13,765 nt of DNA, from positions 1 to 13,765 of the forward strand of contig DIJY01000039.1 of assembly GCA_002421405.1 (NCBI GenBank). Direction: 5' to 3'. Position 1 is the stretch's first letter, and each line of letters opens with the position of its first letter. Positions 6,781 through 13,765 of this stretch are shown here, piece by piece. The notes under the pieces were generated by a model. The model made no database searches and was not told the origin of the DNA. It saw nothing but the letters and a program-made list of their open reading frames with translations. The translations under genes were made by a program, and so were the position numbers. The stretch comes from Caryophanales bacterium UBA5632. GTDB taxonomy: Bacteria > Bacillota_I > Bacilli_A > Izemoplasmatales > Hujiaoplasmataceae.

Positions 6781-7486
6781 TTATTTATTTAATAAGGTCT
6801 CAGCTTGGTTTTTATTTATCATGCTCGTTATCTTAACCGTTGGCATCCTTTATGCCAGCGGTTTTAATTATTCTTATGGGGAATTGGATTTAGAACATCA
6901 AATGCGACGACAAATCTTTCAGGCAGAAACTTTGATGCTTGTGAAATTTACTTTGGTCGCGACAACGGTTTTTATTTCGATTCAAGGTTATTATTCTCAG
7001 TTTTGCAAGTATCATTTGTTTTTTTTACAAAAGCCAAACGGCAAACTACAATTAGGAATTGCAAAACAAATTGCGATAATCGCAATTCAATTATTGATCA
7101 TCATCCATAGCGGTCTCATCATTCATATCGTCGGCTTTTACTTGACACCTTATTTTGAATTTGAGGCGCACTACCTTATCGCCCTAATCAGTGTTCTCAT
7201 TGAGGCGATGACTTTAGGAGTATTGGGAAGTATCTTTGTCCAAATCCTTGATTCTATATTTTCTGGATTGGTTCCGATGTTTTTGTTTTGGACCGTTGAA
7301 GCAAACGCTTCATATGACGAAATAATCCAATCAAAGTTATATAAAATACTGTATGCGTTTATTTCAAATCCCGTTATCTATCAAAATAAATACATACTAA
7401 TTTATGATATGACTCACTATCTATTGATTTTTATTAGTTTGTGGTTTTTCAATTTGTTGATTTTTTTGTGGAATGATATGAAATAA
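6752..7486 (+). CDS. ABC transporter permease, six predicted helices
   Basis: Integral membrane partner of the preceding ATPase. In the 244 residues from the ATG at 6752 I see six hydrophobic segments at about 16-36, 62-80, 105-131, 141-166, 169-184 and 222-241, the usual number for an ABC-2-type permease. Short charged stretches separate them (for example the cluster around HQMRRQ at 49-54). I cannot assign a substrate. GGAGG at 6735-6739 lies twelve bases before this ATG and abuts another in-frame ATG at 6740, so the downstream start is more likely. The gene begins inside the end of the ATPase gene. A promoter for the next gene begins right after its stop codon, so this closes the cassette. 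Confidence 0.82.
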   Translation: MKEILKLQYSYLFNKVSAWFLFIMLVILTVGILYASGFNYSYGELDLEHQMRRQIFQAETLMLVKFTLVATTVFISIQGYYSQFCKYHLFFLQKPNGKLQLGIAKQIAIIAIQLLIIIHSGLIIHIVGFYLTPYFEFEAHYLIALISVLIEAMTLGVLGSIFVQILDSIFSGLVPMFLFWTVEANASYDEIIQSKLYKILYAFISNPVIYQNKYILIYDMTHYLLIFISLWFFNLLIFLWNDMK

Positions 7487-7494
7487 AAATTATA

Positions 7495-7503
7495 TGCTAT
7501 AAT
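7495..7503 (+). promoter_or_regulatory. Extended -10 promoter for the EI-like gene
   Basis: TGCTATAAT at 7495-7503 is a perfect extended -10 (TGn plus TATAAT) beginning nine bases after the permease stop codon. The matching -35 position (GATATG, 7475-7480) is poor. Transcription would begin near 7510, leaving a leader of only about 17 bases that still includes GGAGG (7514-7518). This suggests that the EI-like gene can be expressed separately from the ABC cassette. Confidence 0.6.
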
Positions 7504-7526
7504 AAATAAGAGTGGAGGTGTTGAAT

Positions 7527-9035
7527 TTGACTGATTATTTAAACGTAACAGGTTATCTATTTTTCATGAGCAATTTCAATCAAATTAACGCTAAAATTCA
7601 TACCAAAAGTTCTAAGTCAGAACTGGCTTTATTTGACCTTGCGATTCAACATGCGAAAACGGAAATTCTCCTTACAAAAAATTCAATTGATGCATCAATG
7701 GTCGCTTTATGGGATATCCTCCACTTTTACGAACTCGCCCTCCAAGACCCTTATATGGTTCATGCGATTCAAGATTATATTATGAACACTCATTTAACTG
7801 CTGAAGCGGCGATATCACACTATTTTGATTCATTCGTCGAATCGCTGAAAACCAAAGATGCCTATTTTAAAGCAAGATCGTCTGATTTTATCGATTTGAA
7901 ACATCGATTATTAAATGCTTTAAAAGCACCCAATCGAAAAGTTGCAAAACATACCTTATCATTCGATAGACCTACGATTCTCGTTTTTGATTCGATTTTT
8001 CCTTATGAGTTATCCCAAATTCACTATCATCAAGTCGTTGCAGTAATCAGCAAAGACGGGTCCTACCACTCCCATTCTGCAATTATATTATCGTCAATGA
8101 AAATACCTTATATGATTACCCCAAATATCAATCCTCAGCTAAAAACTGGAGATATTGTTTCGCTAAATTTAACAACAGGAGCATTATCAATATCAGATTC
8201 GATTCCTACGCTTCAAAAATCATTGTCTAACAGCGATAATCAAGAAATAATAAAACTTAAACCAAGTATTCAGTTACACCCTGCCATCAATCTTATCAAC
8301 GAAATTCCAAATCCAATTCCCTCTTTTTGGAAATCCATTGGCTTATATAGAACTGAATTTCTTTTTATGGAAAAAAACTACCTTCCTGATGAAATCGAAC
8401 AATACCTTCACTATTGTTCGATATGTCAAAAAGCAAACGGCATTCGCGTACTATTTCGATTGTTAGACGTTGAGGCCGATAAACCGCTGCCTTTGCTTGA
8501 AAAAGGACTGTATGGCATTGATTTGTTACTTAAAAATCGTAATTTATTGAAGAGTCAATTAACTGCATTGCTTTGCGTTTCAAAGAAATATCCCATTGGA
8601 ATAACCGTCCCAATGATTCAAAACCAAGAGCAAATCTACTTCATTTTAGAAACAATCGATTCCCTCAAAAAACAAAATGATTTTGATACAGTTCATTTCG
8701 ATTATCGATTTGGGATAATGGTTGAACGAATGGAAGCATTAAAAGGAATAAAAAAACTGACCGGTTTTGATTATATTTTAGTTGGAACAAATGATTTAGC
8801 AGCTGAATATTCAAAGATTGATCGATCAAATCATGCATTAAATCTTGAAAGTTATCTGAATCAAAATTTACTAAATGATATTCAAATATTAGTAGAAGAC
8901 GCTACTAATCGACAATTAATCACGATGCTTTGTGGTGATGCGGCGAATCATAGAGAAGCGATTGATGTTTATAGGACGATTGGGATTACTGACTTCGCTC
9001 CCGCTGCTAAAAGCATCCACTTTTATACTGAATAG
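7527..9035 (+). CDS. Divergent PTS enzyme I-like phosphotransferase (ptsI-like)
   Basis: Related to PEP-protein phosphotransferase, which passes phosphate from PEP via its own histidine to HPr. Residues 60-135 resemble the HPr-binding helical domain (ELALQDP, FKARSSDFIDLKHRLL). HSHSAI at 181-186 holds the phospho-His (His183). The PEP-binding barrel follows with LYRTEFLFM (273-281), Glu400, GTNDL (420-424), Arg433 and Cys469 in LCGDAA. Odd points: the usual WRAIR segment reads LYGID (328-332), so a PEP-phosphate-binding Arg is missing. The GGDK motif reads EADK (316-319). The protein is 502 residues against about 570, mainly from loss of the C-terminal tail. A TTG start at 7527 is chosen because GGAGG (7514-7518) lies eight bases before it; ATG 7566 lacks an SD. 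Whether it still phosphorylates HPr, or is a regulatory EI paralogue, is unknown. Confidence 0.82.
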   Translation: MTDYLNVTGYLFFMSNFNQINAKIHTKSSKSELALFDLAIQHAKTEILLTKNSIDASMVALWDILHFYELALQDPYMVHAIQDYIMNTHLTAEAAISHYFDSFVESLKTKDAYFKARSSDFIDLKHRLLNALKAPNRKVAKHTLSFDRPTILVFDSIFPYELSQIHYHQVVAVISKDGSYHSHSAIILSSMKIPYMITPNINPQLKTGDIVSLNLTTGALSISDSIPTLQKSLSNSDNQEIIKLKPSIQLHPAINLINEIPNPIPSFWKSIGLYRTEFLFMEKNYLPDEIEQYLHYCSICQKANGIRVLFRLLDVEADKPLPLLEKGLYGIDLLLKNRNLLKSQLTALLCVSKKYPIGITVPMIQNQEQIYFILETIDSLKKQNDFDTVHFDYRFGIMVERMEALKGIKKLTGFDYILVGTNDLAAEYSKIDRSNHALNLESYLNQNLLNDIQILVEDATNRQLITMLCGDAANHREAIDVYRTIGITDFAPAAKSIHFYTE

Positions 9036-9132
9036 TTACTCAATCAATAACGAGCCCTGATTTAATAATTAATAATTGGCTTTGACAACCATTTTTACAA
9101 TTTATTTACAGAAGGAAAACCATGTATTCTCA
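9036..9132 (+). other. AT-rich spacer with an isolated TTGACA box
   Basis: No gene is seen here. It holds a seven-base tandem (TTAATAA twice, 9062-9075), then a perfect -35-like TTGACA at 9082-9087. The best -10 at 17 bases' distance is only TTTACA (9105-9110), so any promoter is weak. AGCC at about 9054-9057 can pair with GGCT near 9078-9081, but no T-run follows, so I see no convincing terminator for the EI-like gene. GAAGGA at 9111-9116 precedes a four-codon frame (ATG 9122 to TGA 9134-9136), probably meaningless. Confidence 0.35.
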
Positions 9133-9161
9133 TTGATATATAAAATATATCATGATATAAT
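9133..9161 (+). promoter_or_regulatory. Strong promoter of the glmS-glmM-glmU operon
   Basis: TTGATA at 9133-9138, a 17-base spacer, then TATAAT at 9156-9161 preceded by TGA, making an extended -10. All elements are close to consensus. Transcription should start near 9168, giving a leader of about 38 bases before the glmS ATG. That is far too short for a glmS ribozyme. Confidence 0.75.
9134..9159. promoter_or_regulatory. Overlapping palindromes inside the glmS promoter
   Basis: TGATATAT (9134-9141) and ATATATCA (9145-9152) form an eight-base inverted repeat around AAA, filling the -35/-10 spacer. A second, perfect 14-base palindrome, TATATCATGATATA (9146-9159), shares its half-site and overlaps the -10. 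The arrangement would suit a repressor operator, but the region is AT-rich and chance symmetry is easier there. Confidence 0.45.
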
Positions 9162-9205
9162 TGTTTTTACGTTGTTAAAACTTATTTTTCACGGAGGACA
9201 TGTTT

Positions 9206-11008
9206 ATGTGCGGAATTGTTGGCTATTTAGGTGAAAGAAAAGCAACTGATATCATTTTATCTGGGCTCGAAAAATTGGAATATCGCGGCTATGATTCTTG
9301 CGGAGTATCGTTTTTTTCTGATGTCGATCATAAATTTATTACTTACAAAGACAAAGGGCGCGTGAAACACTTGGTCGATGACTTCAATTATGGGTTTCAA
9401 AACCATCTTGGAATCGGTCATACGCGTTGGGCTACTCATGGCAAACCGAATCAAACCAATTCTCATCCGCATTTTTCCAATAGTGGCCGATTTTCAATCG
9501 TGCATAATGGTGTCATTGAGAATTATAAAGAATTAACGGCCAAGTACTTGCCACATATGAAGTTTATCAGTGAGACAGATACAGAAATTATTGCGAACTT
9601 GATTGAACATTTCACAATTGATTTATCCGTCGAAGAAGCAATTCGTAAGACTTTGTCCTTAATTGAAGGATCTTATGCCCTCTTAATCATCGATATAACG
9701 ACACCCCATAAACTTTATGCAGCAAAAAATAAATCACCGCTATTAATTGGTGTTGGTAAAGATGGCATCACTTTGGCCTCTGATGTCATGGCTTTGATTG
9801 GACAAGCTGAATATTATTATCCCATCGAAGATAAAACCTTCACATCAGTCACGAAAAAAGCAGATAGTACGTATACTTATGAACTCGTTGATATCATCGG
9901 TAAACCGGTGTCATTCCAACTAATCAAAATTGATATGGTTTTGGATGAGATTGGAAAAGCAGGATATTCACATTTCATGCTAAAAGAAATTTGTGAACAA
10001 CCTTCTGTTGTCCGCAAAATTATGTCAAAATACACAGAGAACGATACGTTCTTTATTTCACAGTCTATCTTATCAATGTTTCATGGGATTGACCGAATAT
10101 ATATCATCGCTGCCGGAACATCGATGCATGCCGGCTTCGTTGGCAAATATTTATTTGAAAATATGCCTAAAATTCCTTGCGAAGTTTTTATTGCCAGTGA
10201 ATTCGCCTATAACCCGCCCTTACTCGTTGATAAACCTTTATTCATCTTCATTTCGCAATCAGGCGAAACTGCCGATTTAAGAGCCTGTCTTGTCAACATT
10301 AAAGAACAAGGCTATCAATCATTGACGATTACCAATGTTGCATCATCAACTTTAGCAAGAGAAGCCGATGCGTATCTTGAGATATTTGCAGGTCCAGAAA
10401 TTGCGGTCGCTTCAACAAAAGCTTATGTCGGACAAGTTGTAATTTTGACAATTTTGGCGTATTTATTATCTCATAGAAAACCATTTGATCTGCACTTAGA
10501 ACTTTCGAAAGTGGCTGTATCGATGGAAGCGATTATTGATAAAAGAGACTATATTCATGAATTAGTCAAAGAAAAAATAACCAAACGTAATTGTTTCTAT
10601 ATTGGGCGAGGACTCGATTATTTTACGTGTCTTGAAGCGGCATTAAAATTAAAAGAAATTTCCTATATTCAAACCGAAGGCTTTGCGGCAGGTGAATTAA
10701 AACATGGAACGATTGCATTAATTGAAGAAGGTGTTCCTGTCATTGCGATTATTTCGCAATCTTCGATTAATAACAATACCCGAGCGAACATTAGAGAAGT
10801 GACTGCTCGTGGCGCAAATAAGCTTGTGATTTCGCTTGATAATGTCAGTGATGTGACTGACGAAATTATCCTCATGGATGTTCATCAACTCTTAACGCCG
10901 CTCGTCACGGTGATTCCAACTCAATTAATTGCTTTTTACTCGGCTCTTGACTTAAATAAAGATATCGATAAACCACGAAATTTAGCAAAATCTGTCACAG
11001 TAGAGTAG
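9206..11008 (+). CDS. glmS: Glutamine-fructose-6-phosphate aminotransferase GlmS
   Basis: Makes glucosamine-6-phosphate from fructose-6-phosphate and glutamine, the first committed step to UDP-GlcNAc. The start must be the ATG at 9206, since Cys2 (MCGIVGY) becomes the N-terminal nucleophile after Met removal. GGAGG at 9193-9197 then has eight bases of spacing, whereas the in-frame ATG at 9200 has only two. Domains: class II glutaminase (about 1-240, with HTRWATHG at 72-79 and the NG at 101-102), then two SIS sugar-isomerase domains. The first has SQSGET and the second begins at YIGRG, followed by the ELKHG segment. The C-terminus DKPRNLAKSVTVE is the family signature. The 600-residue length is normal. 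It is the first gene of a complete pathway operon, and glmM starts eight bases after its stop codon. Confidence 0.97.
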   Translation: MCGIVGYLGERKATDIILSGLEKLEYRGYDSCGVSFFSDVDHKFITYKDKGRVKHLVDDFNYGFQNHLGIGHTRWATHGKPNQTNSHPHFSNSGRFSIVHNGVIENYKELTAKYLPHMKFISETDTEIIANLIEHFTIDLSVEEAIRKTLSLIEGSYALLIIDITTPHKLYAAKNKSPLLIGVGKDGITLASDVMALIGQAEYYYPIEDKTFTSVTKKADSTYTYELVDIIGKPVSFQLIKIDMVLDEIGKAGYSHFMLKEICEQPSVVRKIMSKYTENDTFFISQSILSMFHGIDRIYIIAAGTSMHAGFVGKYLFENMPKIPCEVFIASEFAYNPPLLVDKPLFIFISQSGETADLRACLVNIKEQGYQSLTITNVASSTLAREADAYLEIFAGPEIAVASTKAYVGQVVILTILAYLLSHRKPFDLHLELSKVAVSMEAIIDKRDYIHELVKEKITKRNCFYIGRGLDYFTCLEAALKLKEISYIQTEGFAAGELKHGTIALIEEGVPVIAIISQSSINNNTRANIREVTARGANKLVISLDNVSDVTDEIILMDVHQLLTPLVTVIPTQLIAFYSALDLNKDIDKPRNLAKSVTVE

Positions 11009-11016
11009 GTGTTGCG

Positions 11017-12321
11017 ATGAAATATTTCGGTACAGATGGTATTAGAGGCGTTGCCTATGAGTTTTTATCGGAGGAACTCGCCTTTCGAGTCGGCACAAGT
11101 TTATCGGTATTGAATCTTAAAAACGTCGTCATTGGCAAGGACACGCGTGAATCCGGTTCAATGTTAGCGAAAGCGATTATCGCTGGTGCGAAAGCGGTTG
11201 GATTGAATACGCTTTATTTAGGCATCGTCTCTACGCCAATGCTATCCTATATCAGTGGCAAACTTGGATATGTTGGCGTGATGATAACAGCCTCCCATAA
11301 CCCCTATCAAGATAATGGTATCAAAGTGTTTAATGTCGGTAAAAAACTCTATGCAGCTGAAGAGTCTGCACTCGAAGATGTATTAAATGGGGTTGCGAAA
11401 GCACCTTTACTTGCCGATCAAGGTCGTTCAATTGCATCCGTTGATCCTTATAAACTGTATTATAAATTATTCCATCATATGCATATAAAAACCAGTTTGA
11501 AAATTGGTCTGGATTTAGCAAATGGAGCCACTTACGCTATTGGCAAAAGAGTTTTCCAAAAAATGACACCTTACCTAGAAATTATTGGTGATCAACCCGA
11601 TGGTAAAAATATTAATTTAGGCGTTGGTTCGACTCATTTAGAACAACTCATCAATCTTGTTAAAACGAAGAAATTAGATGTTGGTTTCGCTTTCGATGGC
11701 GATGGTGATCGGTTACTTGCCATTGATTCGGACGGTTCGATCATTGATGGCGATAAACTAATCTATATCATTGCGAATTATTTAAAAACTAAGAATCGAT
11801 TAAATGAAAATACCGTCGTTTTAACCAAAATGAGCAATTTAGGAATTATGAAAGCTTTAGATCGAAGCGGCATTAAAACGATTCAAACCGACATCGGCGA
11901 CAAATACGTTTTAGAAGCGTTAGAAACTAATAATTACACCTTGGGTGGAGAAAACTCAGGCCATGTTATTAATCGGTATTTGCTCAATACCGGTGATGGA
12001 GTTTTAAACGCTGTATTGTTAGTGAAGATTATGAAAGAAACGAAGAAAAGTTTAAGAGAACTTACGCAAGATGTAACGCTATATCCAGATAAATTGCTAA
12101 ATTTAAAAGAGATTGATAAAGCTTTATTAAAAGACCCGATTGTCATTGCCGAAGTTGAAAAAGCAAAAAAAGCTTTGGGGAATGAAGGACTTGTGTTAGT
12201 GAGGGCGTCAGGAACCGAACCGTTGATTCGTATTTCAGTTCAAGCACCAACGGAGGCTATCGTCGATTCAACGATTGAATCAATCGTTAAAGCCATTAAA
12301 AAAGCAGAACAAGGTCAATAA
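11017..12321 (+). CDS. glmM: Phosphoglucosamine mutase GlmM
   Basis: Interconverts glucosamine-6-phosphate and glucosamine-1-phosphate through a phosphoserine intermediate. The 434-residue protein has the full set of alpha-phosphohexomutase motifs: TASHNPYQDNG with active Ser93, the Mg-binding loop FDGDGDR (Asp227, 229, 231), the sugar-recognition loop GENSGH (311-316) and the phosphate-binding RASGTEP (396-402). The N-terminal KYFGTDGIRG is typical of GlmM rather than phosphoglucomutase or phosphomannomutase. It is slightly shorter than the usual 445 or so. AGGTG (11007-11011) overlaps the end of glmS and sits five bases before the ATG, so it is co-transcribed with glmS and uses its product. 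Confidence 0.96.
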   Translation: MKYFGTDGIRGVAYEFLSEELAFRVGTSLSVLNLKNVVIGKDTRESGSMLAKAIIAGAKAVGLNTLYLGIVSTPMLSYISGKLGYVGVMITASHNPYQDNGIKVFNVGKKLYAAEESALEDVLNGVAKAPLLADQGRSIASVDPYKLYYKLFHHMHIKTSLKIGLDLANGATYAIGKRVFQKMTPYLEIIGDQPDGKNINLGVGSTHLEQLINLVKTKKLDVGFAFDGDGDRLLAIDSDGSIIDGDKLIYIIANYLKTKNRLNENTVVLTKMSNLGIMKALDRSGIKTIQTDIGDKYVLEALETNNYTLGGENSGHVINRYLLNTGDGVLNAVLLVKIMKETKKSLRELTQDVTLYPDKLLNLKEIDKALLKDPIVIAEVEKAKKALGNEGLVLVRASGTEPLIRISVQAPTEAIVDSTIESIVKAIKKAEQGQ

Positions 12322-12347
12322 TCCATTTTATAGGGGGAAAACGATTC

Positions 12348-13736
12348 ATGAAAAAATATGCGATTGTCCTCGCGGCTGGAAAAGGCACGAGAATGAAAAC
12401 AGAAATGCCAAAATGTGCTTATTCATTGTTAAAAAAACCGATGATTGCCTATATCGTCGAAAATCTCAAGTTATCAACAATGATTGATCAAATTATCATT
12501 GTCGTTGGACACAAAAAAGAAGTGATTAAAGAAATATTGAATAATGGGATCTCATATGCCGATCAAGTTGATCAATTAGGAACAGGTCACGCGGTGATGG
12601 TAACTGAGTCTTTGATTGATGATTTAGAGGGCGATGTCATGATTTTGCCGGGAGACATGCCTTTAGTCGATAACCTTCTCATTGAAAAAGCTTTTAAAGA
12701 GCATATTGACCGCCGCCATGATTTAACGGTCGTCACAACCAAAGTTGAAGATCCATTTGGTTATGGACGGATTCTGAGAGATGAACAGGGCTATCTCGAT
12801 GAAATTATTGAAGAAAGAGAAGCCAGTGCTTCTCAAAGATTAATCGATGAGATATATACCGGTATTTATGTCGTGAAGACAAAAACGTTGTTTGAATCTT
12901 TGAAAAAGGTGACCAACAAAAATCAAAAAAACGAATATTATTTGACTGATATTATCAAAATCGCTAAAACTGACAATCACGTTATTGGCACCTACACCTT
13001 AAAAGAATCCTATAAAGCCATGGGTGTTAATGATTTATATATGCTTTCCATCGCCGAACAAATCTTACAAACCAACATTAACAAACATCACATGAAAAAT
13101 GGGGTGGCGATGATCAACCCCGAAACCATCACGATTGGTCATAACGTTGTGATTGAAGAAAACGTCGTCATTCATCCCAACACGTATATTACCGGCAACT
13201 CCGTGATTAAAAAAGAGGCACAAATTGGCCCAAACACCGAAATTCATGAAAGTTTCATCGGTGAACGGGTTGTTTGTAAACATTCTTTGGTTTATAATTC
13301 AACCGTTCATGAAGATACAACCGTCGGACCCTTTGCGCATTTGCGCGATGGTGCGAATATTGGCGCTAAAAACCGTGTCGGTAACTTCGTAGAAATCAAA
13401 AAATCGTCCACCGGAAAAAATACCAAGATGTCGCATCTTGCCTATATTGGCGATACGACGTGCGGCTCGAATGTCAACTTTGGTTGCGGTTCTGTGACCG
13501 TGAACTATGACGGTAAAAACAAATACCAAACTGAAATCGGTGATGATGTCTTCATTGGCTGCAATGTGAACTTAATCGCTCCGATTAAAATCGAAGATAA
13601 TTCAACGATTGCGGCCGGTTCAACCTTGACCACAAACGTTCCAAAAGGCGCCCTTGCAATTGCAAGAGCGTACCAAGTAAATAAAGAAAATTATGTCAAA
13701 GGCAAACCAAAAACAGACGACAAAGAAAAAAAATAA
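12348..13736 (+). CDS. glmU: Bifunctional GlmU: GlcN-1-P acetyltransferase / UDP-GlcNAc pyrophosphorylase
   Basis: Acetylates glucosamine-1-phosphate with acetyl-CoA, then couples it to UTP to give UDP-GlcNAc. Residues 1-230 are the uridyltransferase: LAAGKGTRM (8-16), QLGTGHAV (77-83), GDMP (102-105) with Asp103, and GVNDL (226-230). From about 255 a left-handed beta-helix of hexapeptide repeats forms the acetyltransferase, including GPFAHLR (327-333), SHLAYIGD with catalytic His363, and NVNFGCG plus VNYDGK beyond it. Length 462 is normal, and the C-terminal tail is lysine-rich. By eye, two conserved stretches differ: PKVLH reads PKCAY (21-25), and the Asn of EINTG reads Tyr170. The SD is AGGGGG (12332-12337), ten bases before the ATG. 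Two TAA stops end the gene. Completes the glmS-glmM-glmU pathway. Confidence 0.97.
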   Translation: MKKYAIVLAAGKGTRMKTEMPKCAYSLLKKPMIAYIVENLKLSTMIDQIIIVVGHKKEVIKEILNNGISYADQVDQLGTGHAVMVTESLIDDLEGDVMILPGDMPLVDNLLIEKAFKEHIDRRHDLTVVTTKVEDPFGYGRILRDEQGYLDEIIEEREASASQRLIDEIYTGIYVVKTKTLFESLKKVTNKNQKNEYYLTDIIKIAKTDNHVIGTYTLKESYKAMGVNDLYMLSIAEQILQTNINKHHMKNGVAMINPETITIGHNVVIEENVVIHPNTYITGNSVIKKEAQIGPNTEIHESFIGERVVCKHSLVYNSTVHEDTTVGPFAHLRDGANIGAKNRVGNFVEIKKSSTGKNTKMSHLAYIGDTTCGSNVNFGCGSVTVNYDGKNKYQTEIGDDVFIGCNVNLIAPIKIEDNSTIAAGSTLTTNVPKGALAIARAYQVNKENYVKGKPKTDDKEKK

Positions 13737-13743
13737 TAACCTG

Positions 13744-13759
13744 TTACTTTACTAAGTAA
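13744..13759. repeat. Short inverted repeat after glmU
   Basis: TTACTT (13744-13749) and AAGTAA (13754-13759) form a six-base-pair AT-rich stem with a four-base loop, starting seven bases after the glmU stop codon. No T-run is visible before the window ends, so it is weak as a terminator. It may belong to a larger structure or to the leader of the next gene, which is cut off. Confidence 0.25.
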
Positions 13760-13765
13760 ACGCGA

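Noticed and set aside
4600..7486. Bacteriocin, toxin-antitoxin or phage-defence locus
   Set aside because: No double-glycine leader, nuclease, TIR, protease or immunity motif is visible; only a secreted protein, an anchored protein and an ABC pump can be supported.
9054..9081. Stem AGCC/GGCT as terminator of the EI-like gene
   Set aside because: Only four to five base pairs, a loop of about 20 bases and no T-run.
9122..9136. Four-codon leader peptide before glmS
   Set aside because: It has an SD-like GAAGGA, but it lies upstream of the strong promoter and four codons arise easily by chance.
9200..9205. Upstream ATG at 9200 as the glmS start
   Set aside because: GlmS needs Cys right after the initiator Met, and the SD would be only two bases from this ATG; 9206 satisfies both.
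13065..13529. Two minus-strand frames inside glmU
   Set aside because: They are antisense to the conserved hexapeptide-repeat coding region, and repeated codon patterns there keep the opposite strand open.

Overview
The window looks like a piece of a low-GC, Firmicutes- or Tenericutes-type chromosome. It is AT-rich, all genes lie on the + strand, and they are packed with short gaps or overlaps behind strong GGAGG-type ribosome binding sites. The genetic code appears standard: none of the twelve genes has an in-frame TGA, the tryptophan codons I checked are TGG, and TGA ends the gene at 4600-5235. That argues against a Mycoplasma/Spiroplasma code and fits an Acholeplasma-, Izemoplasma- or Haloplasma-like lineage or another low-GC Firmicute. 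The lineage is an inference from gene content and style, not from a database match.

Layout. (1) 89-4545: nadD, nadE, mnmA and a patatin-like lipase, probably one transcript from a promoter near 35-43. nadD and nadE give the last two steps of NAD synthesis, mnmA thiolates the tRNA wobble uridine, and the lipase is probably membrane-associated. (2) 4559-4599: a strong hairpin plus T-run that looks like an intrinsic terminator, but whose 3' arm is also the Shine-Dalgarno of the next gene. (3) 4600-7486: four overlapping genes encoding a secreted protein, a membrane-anchored extracytoplasmic protein, an ABC ATPase and a six-helix permease. I do not recognise this cassette as a named system, and it is the best candidate for something undescribed. 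(4) 7527-9035: a divergent PTS enzyme I-like protein with its own extended -10 promoter. It keeps the phospho-histidine and several catalytic residues but lacks others. (5) 9133-13736: glmS, glmM and glmU, the whole route from fructose-6-phosphate to UDP-GlcNAc, behind a near-consensus promoter overlaid with palindromes.

The two housekeeping blocks make NAD(H), a modified tRNA and UDP-GlcNAc. NadE and GlmS both use glutamine as nitrogen donor, and the EI-like gene sits directly before the amino-sugar operon. I found no rRNA, tRNA, insertion sequence, CRISPR array or clear pseudogene. The longest stretch without a gene is the 170-base gap before glmS.
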